A stretch of 64,000 bases of DNA from Chlorocebus sabaeus. Taxonomy: Eukaryota > Chordata > Mammalia > Primates > Cercopithecidae. The stretch spans positions 73,279,236-73,343,235 of the forward strand of contig NC_132913.1 of assembly GCF_047675955.1 (NCBI RefSeq), in the 5' to 3' direction. Positions 12,149 to 21,502 of this stretch are shown piece by piece (position 1 is the stretch's first letter; each line of letters starts with the position of its first letter). The translations under genes and the position numbers were made by a program. Under the pieces are notes generated by a model. It was given only the letters and a program-made list of their open reading frames with translations, did not search any database and was not told the origin of the DNA.

Positions 12149-12399
12149 ACAATGAGATCACTTGGACTCGAGAAGGGGAACATCACACACCGGGGCCTAT
12201 TATGGGGAGTGGGGAGGAGGGAGGGATTGCATTGGGAGTTATACCTGATGTAAACGATGAGTTGATGGGTGCTGACGACTTGATGGGTGCAGCACACCAA
12301 CATGGCACAAGTATACATATGTAACAAACCTGCACGTTATGCACATGTACCCTAGAACTTAAAGTATAATAATAATAATAAATAAATAAATAAATAAAT

Positions 12400-12408
12400 A
12401 AAATTCAG
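12400..12408. repeat. Right target-site duplication of L1 (6248-12399)
   Basis: aaaattcag, identical to 6239-6247. Confidence 0.85.
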
Positions 12409-13235
12409 AGACTAGAAATAGAAGAAAAGTTTGTCGATTTGAGAAAGAGAATCTATAAAAACCTATAGTCTAAATTATATTAAAAAGTGAAATATTGAAT
12501 GCTTAAACCCTAAGATTAGAAATAATGTAAGAATGTCAATCCTCACCACTACTAGTCCACACAGTACTGACATTTCTAGCAAGCATAGTAGGACAATAAA
12601 ATGAGAGTTAATAAAAATACTGCTTGGAGAGAATTAATTAAAACTGCTTCAATTTTAAGATGACATGATGTTCCACAAAGAAAATCACAAGGAATGTAAA
12701 ATTAATAAGAGGATTCAGCAAGGTGGCTATACATAAGATAACACATAAAATTATATTTCTATATACTAGCAATGAATAAGTGAAAACAGAAATTAAAAAT
12801 AGAGTTTTATATATAGTCATTCATAAGTAACGAAATGCAAGGGTTTTAAGCTAACAAAACAATTACAAGGCTTGAATGCTGAAAACTAAAACTGTTGGAA
12901 AAAAATCAAATAAATTCTAAATAAGTGGAGAAATATTCTATATTCCTGGATTGGAAGATTCAGCATAGCAAGGATGTCAGTTTTCTCCAAAATAACATAT
13001 ATTTGATATTGAAAAGCTAAGGAACTAAAATAGTTAAAACAAATTCTGGGGTAAAAAAATAGGAGGAACCGTTTTATCTGATTTCAAGTCTTATCATCAC
13101 CACAGTAATCAAGACTCTAAGGTATTGGCGGAGGGATAGAAACATAGTCAATCGAATAGAATAGGGAACTCTCAGAAATAGTGCCACAAAAATACAGCCA
13201 ACAGATTTGTGACAAAGGTGCAAAATCAATTTATA
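12409..13235 (+). mobile_element. Old L1M continues (ORF2 RT region)
   Basis: The host L1M resumes immediately after the younger L1 (gactagaaatagaag). Readable relics include tttctatatactagcaatga near 12760 and the sequence near 13140-13230 equivalent to the region before the thumb/C-terminal part. No frame longer than a few dozen codons survives. Confidence 0.7.
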
Positions 13236-13727
13236 ATATTGAAACTGGCTCAATTGTCCCACAGGACTGATGTTTATCATTTCTTATGAATAAACATAGA
13301 AATAGACCCTTCCAGTCTAAAAAATTGAAAAAGTTAAATTTGTCTTAGCTGAGTTCTTTTGTCAGGAAAATCAACCATCAGGCCTCCCATCTGGGAGTAT
13401 CAAGGAACTTAAACTTGTACATTTCTTTCCAGGTCACTGCATGTGTACCATAAGATGCCAGATCTCTCAACTATCATGATTGCCTAACCAACCACCTGCT
13501 TCCTGTTGACCAACTCTTCCCCTTAACTCTCTCTAATTTCTGTTTTCCCATGCATGGTTACATTTCTTCCGTACTATATAATAATCCCCAATTTTACTCA
13601 GTCAGGAGATGGATTTGAGAATGATCTCTCATCTTCTCTGCTGCAATGTTGTCTTGTGATTAGGTTTCTGTCCAGTAGGCAACAGGATCTAGACCAAACC
13701 CTAGTTTTTTGGTAACAGGATCAAGGA
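13236..13727 (+). mobile_element. LTR-like insertion, family unassigned
   Basis: About 490 bases unrelated to L1 interrupt the L1M between gccaacagatttgtgacaaa (left) and gtgttttcaacaaatggtgc (right), which are adjacent in L1. The block has an LTR look: a TATA-like tatataataatcccc at about 13577 and a gagaatgatctctcatcttctctgctgca stretch like the R-U5 region of class I ERV LTRs. Boundaries are approximate and I saw no convincing target duplication. I could not name the family. Orientation is a guess. Confidence 0.5.
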
Positions 13728-15210
13728 TAGTGTTTTCAACAAATGGTGCTGGAGCAACTGAATAGCCATAGACAACAACAACAACAAAAACAAACCAAAA
13801 AAATCCAAATTTTGATTTAGGTTTCACACTTTGTACAAATATCAACTCAAAATAGATCATAGTCTTCAATGTAAAACAAAACTAAAACAACTTTATAAGA
13901 TAACATAAGAAAAAATATTTGAGACCTAGGGCTTGGTGAAGAATCCTTTAAAATGATATCAAAGTACAATTCTTTAAAAATATTGCTAAATTGAACTTTA
14001 TTTATATTAAAACTTTTGTTCCATGAAAAACCCTGTTAAAAGACAAACAACAGATTTGGAGCAAATATTTTTTAAACTATATATCTAACAAAGAATTCAT
14101 ATAAGAATATATAAATAATTATCAAAACTCAACTGTGAAACCAAACTATTTAATTCTAAAATGTGTAAAGAATATAAAAAGACATTTCACAGAAGTGAAT
14201 ATGTGGATTGAAAACAAGCATAGGAAAAGATGTTCAACATTGCTAGCCATTAAGACCAGGATGAAATATCACTACATACTTACTAGCATGGCTAAAATAA
14301 AAGTGATGTTTAAATATTATAAATATAGTGTTTTAATTTAAATATATTTAGTAAATTTATGTTATTGAATAATAGTAACTATAAAAATAGTAATAACCAA
14401 AGGATGCAGAGAATCTGGGTCTCTCACACATTGCTAGCAGAAATGTAAAATGGTACAGTCTCTATAGAAAACTACTTTGGCAATTTCTTTTAAAAAAACG
14501 AAACACACACTTACCATGCATACTCCTTGGACATTCATGGCGGAGAAATGCAGATCTATGCCCTAAATGTTCCCATGATTTCTTATAGCAGTTTTGGGGG
14601 AACTTTTCCTAGGAAATTATAGCCTAACACTGGAAACAGCCAAAATATCCCTTAACGAATGATGGTTAAACAAACTGCAGTACATTCATACTGTAAAATA
14701 CTACTCAATAATACAAAGAAGAGACTATTGATACACTCAGCACCTTGGATATATCTCCAGCATGTCTGCTGAGTTTAAAAACAACAAAAAAGCTAATCTC
14801 AGAAAGTCACATACAGTATGATTTCATTCATAAATCACTCATGAAATGTCAATATTATAGAATTAGAAAATATTTGATTTGTTTTCAGGGGTTAGGTATG
14901 GTGGGTAGGGGTGTGACTGTAAAGATGTAGCATGATGGAGATCTTTTAGGTGATAGAGTAATTTTGTCTCTACATGACTGTAGTGGTTACATAAGTCTAT
15001 CTATGTGAATGAATGGCATAGAACTCTATATATACAGTGTACTAATGTCAAGTTCCTGGTTTCGATATTATTATACTATAGTTATGTAAGATATAACTGT
15101 TATGGAAAATTCAGCGAAGAGTACATGGGACCTCCCTCTGTACTATCTTTGTAATTATTTTTTATCTATAATTATATCAAAATTAAAATATTTATAAAAA
15201 AGAAAATGTT
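13728..15210 (+). mobile_element. Old L1M, ORF2 C-terminus and 3' UTR
   Basis: The L1M resumes with ttttcaacaaatggtgctgg and runs through the C-terminal ORF2 region. At about 14200-14480 the block aagatgttcaacattgctagccatta and the cacattgctagcagaaatg block are recognisable. It then enters a 3' UTR (dilute match at 14900-15150) and an A-rich end near 15180-15210. This gives the forward L1M a total footprint of about 10.5 kb from 4691 once insertions are included, or 13.5 kb if 1690-2320 belongs to it. Confidence 0.68.
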
Positions 15211-16592
15211 AGCATAATGTAGACATTTATTTTCACCTGGAAAAAAATTAACAATTTGTCCTGGGGATTATACCACACTACCTAATTCTTTTTATGGCTG
15301 TGTATTATATCAGTTTTTATTTGGTCCAGAATCCTTTGGTATTTTGTTGGTTTTTTTTTTCTGACTTTTTGGTATACTAAACATTGTTGTAATAAATGTA
15401 GTTTATAGAATGGATATCAGCAAGTGCTTATCACAGTACATTCATAATAGGTGGCTACAGTGGTCATCTATTCCAAAAGATTGGGCATACAATTTGATGA
15501 ATCAGTTCCATTACAGTACTGGCTACAAATGTTCTATGTTTTGTGCTTATCTGTATGATAAATTTCTATGAGTGAAATTACTGGATAAATCTATTTTTAT
15601 TATAGCAAACTTTAAATTAGTTTTAATAATAGAAACAGTATTTCCTTATTTTATTTTATTTTTATAAAATTCTTTAATAATATTTATTTATTTTAAAGTA
15701 AATTTTAGAATCAACTTTGCTAACTACAAAGTTCACACTGACATATTATTAGATATATGTTATATATGTTAAAATTATAGATTAAAATAGGGATAAAGAG
15801 TATCTTTCTGATACTATATTGTCTGAAGATCACACTGTGAGTATAATATTCAGGTCTTCTTAGCTATTCCTTAATTTTTTACACAAACTCAAAACATTTC
15901 TAGTTAAATTATTTTTATTTTTGAGGCTTTTGTAAACTGGATTTGTTCTTCAAAGCTGTTTTCTAATTGTACTGAAATTTTTAAGTAAGTAGTTTATTAT
16001 TTGTGTATTTTAAAAATTATCTGCAGAACATGGCTTGATTTACTAGGTGTCTACAAATTTTTTGGTTTTCATCTTGAATAAAGAGAAAACATCTCTTAGG
16101 CACAGTGCGTGTGTGTGTGTGTGTGTGCACATGCACACACACACACACACACCACCTTGGAGTTAGGTATTCTATGTGATTAAGTTCTGACTAACAAATA
16201 TAGGCAGAAGTGTTATGACACATTTTCAGGCCTTCACGAGGAAAACTACTTGTATAGTCCTACACATTCTCTCTCTACTACCCCAGTGTGGAGAGTTGCA
16301 GGAGATAGGTCAGTGCGGTGGGAGAAACTATAGGGAAAAGGAGCAGGCAGATTACTGATATCAAAGCAAATTATACTAATAAAGTATGAACATGGAATCA
16401 TCCTTGCATTCCTAGTCTAAACCCCACTTGTTTTGGTATATCAATATGTAATATGCTAACCAATTAAATTCACAAACATGTTTTTTTAATCAATTATGTT
16501 CCTAAATTAAACTGGTTTTTTGAAGCTTTTAGATGAATAATATATGGCTTCATAAAATAAATTTGGAAGCTTTCATTTCTACTCCATGGTCT
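15211..16592. other. Unassigned AT-rich sequence
   Basis: No gene or recognisable transposon seen, apart from the GT/AC palindrome at 16109-16152. The rest is AT-rich with scattered T and A runs. Confidence 0.4.
16109..16152. repeat. (GT)9-GC / GC-(AC)9 perfect inverted repeat
   Basis: A left arm of nine GT plus GC (16109-16128), a 4-base loop acat, and a right arm GC plus nine AC (16133-16152). The arms are perfectly complementary over 20 bases. Alternating purine-pyrimidine content also makes it a Z-DNA candidate. Confidence 0.9.
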
Positions 16593-16631
16593 TGTATTAG
16601 TCAAGGTCCTCCAGAGAAACAGAACCAACAG

Positions 16632-16683
<52 letters not shown>

Positions 16684-17113
16684 AGATTTATTATGAGGAA
16701 ATGGCTCACAGGATTGTGGAGGCTGAGAAGTCCCACAATATACTGCTTGCATGCAAGCTGGAGACCCAGGAAAGCCAGTGGTGTAATTTCAGTCCAAGTC
16801 CTAAGGACTGAGAACTGAGGGAGCTAATAGTGTAAAACCCAGTGCAAAGGCAGAAGAGTGATGTTCCAGCTCAAATATGCAGGCAGGAAGCAAAAAGGAG
16901 TTAGTTCTTCCTTCTTCTACATTTTGGTTCTGTTCAAACCCTTAATAGATTGGATGATTGATTTCCCATGCACATTGGGGATGGCAGTCTAATTCATTGA
17001 GCGCACCAATTAAAATGCTAATTTCATCTGGGCACATGTTGTCAGGCACATCCAGAGATAATGTTTATATACACATTCCATAGAGCAGTCAAATTGACAC
17101 ATAAAAACCATCA
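16593..17113 (+). mobile_element. LTR-like interspersed repeat, copy A
   Basis: Begins tgtattagtcaaggtcctcc and ends near aaccatca, so it has TG...CA ends as in an LTR. This is a very common ancient primate repeat family whose full form starts tgtattagtcagggttctct and ends with a caagttgacac...ttaaccatcac motif. I recognise the family by sequence but do not assert its name; it behaves like an ERVL or MaLR-related LTR. Two more copies lie at 20606-21502 (reverse) and 58356-60050 (forward). Confidence 0.6.
16635..16680. repeat. (GT)23 microsatellite
   Basis: Pure GT dinucleotide tract of 46 bases, about 42 bases inside the LTR-like copy A. Likely polymorphic given its length and purity. Confidence 0.97.
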
Positions 17114-17448
17114 TAGTTTTGAAGGGTACAAATGGCAATGAATAATTTGTATCCTGTAGATATTTTGAATCCCCCCAGTCTCATCTGGGCTAACACTTCT
17201 AAAAGGGATACATCATTTACAAATTTCTCACCTTTTAAAAATACTAAGCATATATAATTTTTTATATCTTGAAATGTTTAGAAATTCAAGTTTCATAAAA
17301 ATATCAGTACCTCCAACTTGTAAACTTATTTTCCTTTTCCTAGATCTAACAAAAACATCAAAGAAGCGTTCAATAGGTAATTTCAGAAATTTTTATTTAT
17401 GTTTCAAGTTAACCAACCGTAAATTTCAATTATTTTTAAAATAATCTA
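17114..17448. other. Unassigned spacer
   Basis: AT-rich; no gene or repeat recognised. Confidence 0.4.
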
Positions 17449-17831
17449 TGATTTGGCTCTGTGTCTCCACTCACCTCTCATATGGAATTGTAATTCCCAA
17501 TGGTGGCGGAGAAACTTGGTAGGGGGTGATTACATCATAGGGGTGAGTTTCCCCCTTGCTGTTGTGATAGTGAGTGATTTCTCACGAGATCTGTTTGTTT
17601 AAAAGTGTGTAGCACTTATACATTTGCTCTCTCTTCCCTTTGCTTCAGTCATGTAGGACATGATGGCTTCCCCTTCACCTCCTGCCACAGTTGTACATTT
17701 CATGAGGCCTCCCCCAGCCACGCTTCCTGTACAGCCTGTGGAACAAAAGATAAGTCAATTAAACCTCTTTTATTGATAAATTATCCAGTCTCAGTTAGTT
17801 CTTAAAAGCAATGTGAGAATGAACTAATACA
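17449..17831 (+). mobile_element. MaLR provirus, 5' LTR
   Basis: An LTR of the MST/THE1 group of ERVL-MaLR elements: starts tgatttggctctgtgtc, contains the gggtgattacatcat and cacgagatctg blocks, the aagtcaattaaacctctttt polyadenylation region, and ends gaactaataca. Its pair is at 19168-19554, same strand. Flank and TSD evidence is weak: aatcta before and aatata after the provirus, five of six matching. Confidence 0.9.
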
Positions 17832-19167
17832 GACAATTGGTATCAGAAGAGTGGGGCATTGCTATAAGGATACCTAAAAATGTGAAAGCAGGCTTAGAAT
17901 TAGATAACAGGCAGAAGTTGGAACAGTTTGGAGGGTTCAGGAGAAGACAGGAAGATTGGCAATAGTTTGAAACTTCCTAGATGCTTATAGGATAGTTGTA
18001 ACCAAAATGATGATAGTGATATCGTCAGTGAAGTCCAGAGTCTCAGATGGAGATGAGGAACCTATTAAAAACTGGAGTAAAAGTCACTCTTGCTGTGCTT
18101 TAGCAAAGAGGCTCGTGGCATTGTGCCATGGCTCTAGAGATTTGTCGAACTTTGAACTTCAGAGAAATGACTTAGGGTATCTGGTAGTGGAAAAATTTCC
18201 AAGTAGCAAAGCGTTCAAGATGCAGCCTGGCTGCTTCTAACAGTGTAGGCTCATATGACTTCATAAATAAATTGTCTGAAATTGAAACTTATATTTAAAA
18301 GGGAAACAGAGCATAAAAGTTTGGTAAATTTGCAGGCCAACCATGTGGTAGAAAAGAAAAACCCATTTTTTCTGGTGAGAAATTTAAGACTGCAGAAATT
18401 TTACATAAATAAAGAAAAGTCACTTGTTGATAGCCAAGACTATAGCGAAAAATGCCTCAAAGTCATTTCAGAGACCTCATGGCAGCTTCTCCCATCATGG
18501 GCCTGGAGGGCATGGGGGAAAACTGTTTTTGTGGGCCAGGTCCAGGGTCTTGCGGCTCTGCACAGCCTTGGGACTTGGCACCCTGCATCCCAGCTGCTCC
18601 AGCTCCAGCCATGGGTAAAAAGACCTCAGATATGTCTCAGGCTACTGCTCCAGAGGCTGCAAGTTATAAGAAGATTTGGTGGTTTCCATGTGGTTTTAAG
18701 TATGTGGGTGTGCAGAGAGCAAGAATTGAGACTTGGGAGCCTCCACCCAGATTTCAGAGGATGTATGGAAATACCTGGGTGTCTAGGCAGAAGTCTGCTC
18801 CAGGGGTGAAGCCCTTATGGGGAACCTCTACTGTGGAAGTGAAAAGGGAAAATGTGAAGTTAGAACCCCCTTACAGAGTCCCCAATAGGGTACTGCCTAG
18901 TGGAGCTGTAGAGCCAATTTCTCCCATTTGAAATGGAAGTATTTACCCAATGCCTACATCCCCATTTTATCTTGGAAGTAACTAGCTTGTTTTCGATTTT
19001 ACAGTCTCATTGGTGGAAGGGACTTACCTTGTCTCAGATGAGACTTTGGACTTGGACTTTTGAGTTAATGCTGGAATGAATTAAGAATTTGGGGAACTGT
19101 TGGAAAGACATGATTGTGTTTTGAAATATGAGAAGGACATAAAATTTGGGAGGGGCCAGGGGCAAAA
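17832..19167 (+). pseudogene. MaLR internal region (non-coding gag-like remnant)
   Basis: The 1336 bases between the two LTRs. The left end gacaattggtatcagaagagtgggg fits a primer-binding site of the tRNA-Leu type (tggtatcag) as in THE1/MST elements. The right end just before the 3' LTR is purine-rich (gaggggccaggggcaaaa), as expected of a polypurine tract. Frames of 77, 175 and 159 codons occur (18007-18240, 18282-18809, 18452-18931). They overlap in different frames, lack conserved pol motifs and are what MaLR internal regions normally show. MaLRs never encode a full polymerase and relied on other ERVL elements. Confidence 0.82.
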
Positions 19168-19554
19168 TGATATGGTTTGGCTCTGGGTCCCCATTCAAAT
19201 CTCATCCCAAATTGTAATTCCCAAAGTTGGAGGAGGGTTCTGGTGGGAGGTGATTGGATTATGGAGGTGGATTTCTCCCTTTCTGTTCTTGTGATTATGA
19301 GTGAGTTCGCATGAGATCTTTTGGTTTAAATGTATGTAGCATTTCCCCCTTCACGTTCTCTTTCTCTCCTATCCCCACGTGAAGATGTGCTTGCTTCTCC
19401 TTTGCCCTTCTGCCATGATTGTAAATTTCCTGAGGTCTGCCCACTCATGTTTCCTGTACAGACTGTGGAACTGTGAGTGAATGAAACCTCTTTTCTTTAT
19501 AAATTACCCAGTCTTAGGTAGTTCTTTATAGCAGTGTAAGAATGGACTAATATA
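19168..19554 (+). mobile_element. MaLR provirus, 3' LTR
   Basis: Starts tgatatggtttggctctg and ends ggactaatata, the same family and orientation as 17449-17831. Both LTRs being present shows the element never collapsed to a solo LTR. Confidence 0.92.
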
Positions 19555-20605
19555 AATATATACTCCTAATACATTTAGGTATAATTCTAAGTAAAATTAT
19601 TTTAAATTTTTAAAAATATTTTCTATTTTTCTTTTCTACTTGAACTGGTGATGTCAAAATTTACTACATTTTCAGGAATAATTACATGTCATTTAAATTA
19701 TTCTCTAATTTGAAATATTTAAGTATTGTAGAAATGGTGGAAAAATGACTCTTTTCACAGGTAGACATTTCTGACACTTCTCAAATCATTTAAGAAACTG
19801 ACTTTCGATTGACTTAGATATAAGACTGGTTCTAAATAAATGAAAAAAATGGTATAGTGGATTCATTACTTAAGGCATTTGGAGCCCTGTGAATTTGAAA
19901 ATGTCAAAACATATCTAAAAATAATCTTAGGCTATAGCAAAGACTAGATGACCTTAATTGTTTATTCGAAGGAAAAAATTACTAGAAAATGAGTTTTGAA
20001 CATCAGACTAGTTCGATCATACCTAAAACTTTGCCTTAGTCTCAAGTATAAGAGATTTATAAGCGTCAATTATTTAGTAAATTAAATGATTGCAGTTTTC
20101 ATATATCCTTTTCTATATAGTTATATGAATATTTTCTTATTGTTTCAAATTAAGTTCCAGAATTTTAGAAAAGTCTCTTGAGTGTGTATTTTTTTCTCAT
20201 TACCTCCCTCAATTATGACAGATTTTATACTGACTTTCAAAATTGTGACAATTAGGACTGAGAGAAGTGTAAAAACATAGATGGCATTTAAAATTTTAAG
20301 CTCCTGTGTCGTGAACTGAAACTCATTTAATATAAGTGTGCCAAACATTCCTCTGTGTGTTTGTTTGTGTGTGCAATGGTTTTACTGTCCTTCAATTGCT
20401 ATGGGCTTTGAAAATGTATTTTTACAAATATCAAAAAATGAACATTTATTTATGCATTTTTTCATTTGAATTTCATTTGAATTTAGAAAACTGTTGATAT
20501 TTTAAATAAAATTATAAATATGGTTTTAGAGACATCCAAAATTAAATTTTAAAACATACACAATACACAAAAAAACACCATGGGTGAATGTGATAATGTG
20601 ATTGC
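19555..20605. other. Unassigned AT-rich sequence
   Basis: No gene or transposon recognised. Contains a short cttaattg-type AT-rich stretch and a GT-rich patch at about 20352-20374. Confidence 0.4.
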
Positions 20606-20654
20606 TAACATTATGTATCAATTTGACTGAACTAAGGGATGCCCAGATAGCCGA

Positions 20655-21040
20655 TGGATTTGTCCATTCCAACACTGCTATAAAGAACTAGTTTAGATTA
20701 GGTAATTGATGAAGAAAAGTGGTTTGACTCACAGTTCCACAGGCTATACAGGAAGTATGTCTGGAAGGCCTTAGGAAACCTACAGTCATGGCAGAGGGTG
20801 AAGGGAAAGCAAGCACATCTTACCATGGTGAAGCAGGAGAGAAAGAGAGAGAGAGAGAGAGAGAGACAAGGGAGAAGTGCTACATACTTTCAAACAATCA
20901 GATCTCATGAGAACTCCATCATGAGCACAACAAGGAAGAAGCCTGTCCCCATGATTCAATCATTTCCACCAGGCCCTTCTTCAACACTTGGGGATTACAA
21001 TATAACATCAGATTTGGGTGTGAACACAGAGCCAAACCAG
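20655..21040 (-). mobile_element. Solo MaLR (MST/THE1-type) LTR
   Basis: Reverse-strand LTR: reads ccattccaacactgctataaagaacta, then the cacagttccacaggct, catggcagag and agatctcatgagaact blocks, ending gggtgtgaacacagagccaaacca. It interrupts LTR-like copy B. No second LTR or internal region lies nearby, so it is a solo LTR. Boundary positions are good to a few bases; I could not identify the target duplication. Confidence 0.87.
20838..20866. repeat. (GA)n microsatellite
   Basis: GA-rich tract inside the solo MaLR LTR, where the family commonly has a short gagaga run. Confidence 0.9.
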
Positions 21041-21423
21041 CAAAATACCATTTCTGAATGTATCCATGGGGGTGATTTTAGAAGATATTAACATTTGAAT
21101 CAGTAGTTTGAGTAAAAAAGATTGCCTTGATTAATGTGAACAAGCATCAGTCAATCTGCTGAGGGCATAAAATAGAATAAAATGATGGAAGAAGGTTTAA
21201 TTCACTTTCTCTATTTGAGTAAGGGCATCCATCTTCTCCTGCCCACGGACTTGAACTAGGACATACACCATTGGCTTCCTTAATTCTCAAGCCTTTGAGC
21301 ATGAACTAGAATTATACCACTGGTTTCTCTGGGCTTCCAGGTTATAGACAATAGATTAAGGAACTTTTTGACCTCCATAATCATGTGAGCCAATTCCTGA
21401 TAATAAATATATTTTTATCTCTT

Positions 21424-21434
21424 GATAGATAGAT

Positions 21435-21466
<32 letters not shown>
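21424..21466. repeat. (GATA)n microsatellite
   Basis: GATA tetranucleotide array with one interruption (gatgata). It lies about 35 bases inside the 5' end of LTR-like copy B. Confidence 0.95.
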
Positions 21467-21467
<1 letters not shown>

Positions 21468-21502
21468 CCTGTTGATTCCTTTTCTCTGGAGAACCATGAT
21501 GA

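Larger units (their letters stand above)
6248..12399 (+). mobile_element. Full-length L1 (cercopithecid L1PA-lineage type)
   Basis: A near-complete L1: 5' UTR, ORF1, inter-ORF spacer, ORF2, 3' UTR and an (AAT)n/(AAAT)n tail. It is flanked by the 9-base duplication aaaattcag. It starts at ggccgaatagg, about 20 bases short of the usual L1 5' end, so the first bases including the YY1-site core are missing. The 3' UTR carries the tandem gttgatgggtgc duplication shared with the L1 at 40377-46610. Both ORFs are broken, so it cannot move on its own. It inserted into an old L1M in the same orientation. Confidence 0.95.
20606..21502 (-). mobile_element. LTR-like interspersed repeat, copy B, split by a MaLR LTR
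   Basis: Reverse-strand copy of the family at 16593-17113. Its 3' end is at 20606-20654 (attatgtatcaatttgactg, gatgcccagatag) and the remainder at 21041-21502, ending at the family's first bases (ctctggagaaccatgatg). The body includes the tgagccaattcctgataataaat block. The intervening 20655-21040 is a younger MaLR LTR that inserted into it. Confidence 0.68.

Noticed and set aside
18282..18809. 175-codon forward open frame
   Set aside because: It lies in the MaLR internal region between paired LTRs, overlaps another long frame and shows no domain. It is a retroelement relic, not a host gene.
17443..19560. Clean target duplication of the MaLR provirus
   Set aside because: aatcta before and aatata after match at only five of six bases in AT-rich sequence, so it is noted but not called.
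21424..21466. CRISPR-like or regulatory GATA array
   Set aside because: A simple tetranucleotide microsatellite with no spacers, in a eukaryotic repeat background.
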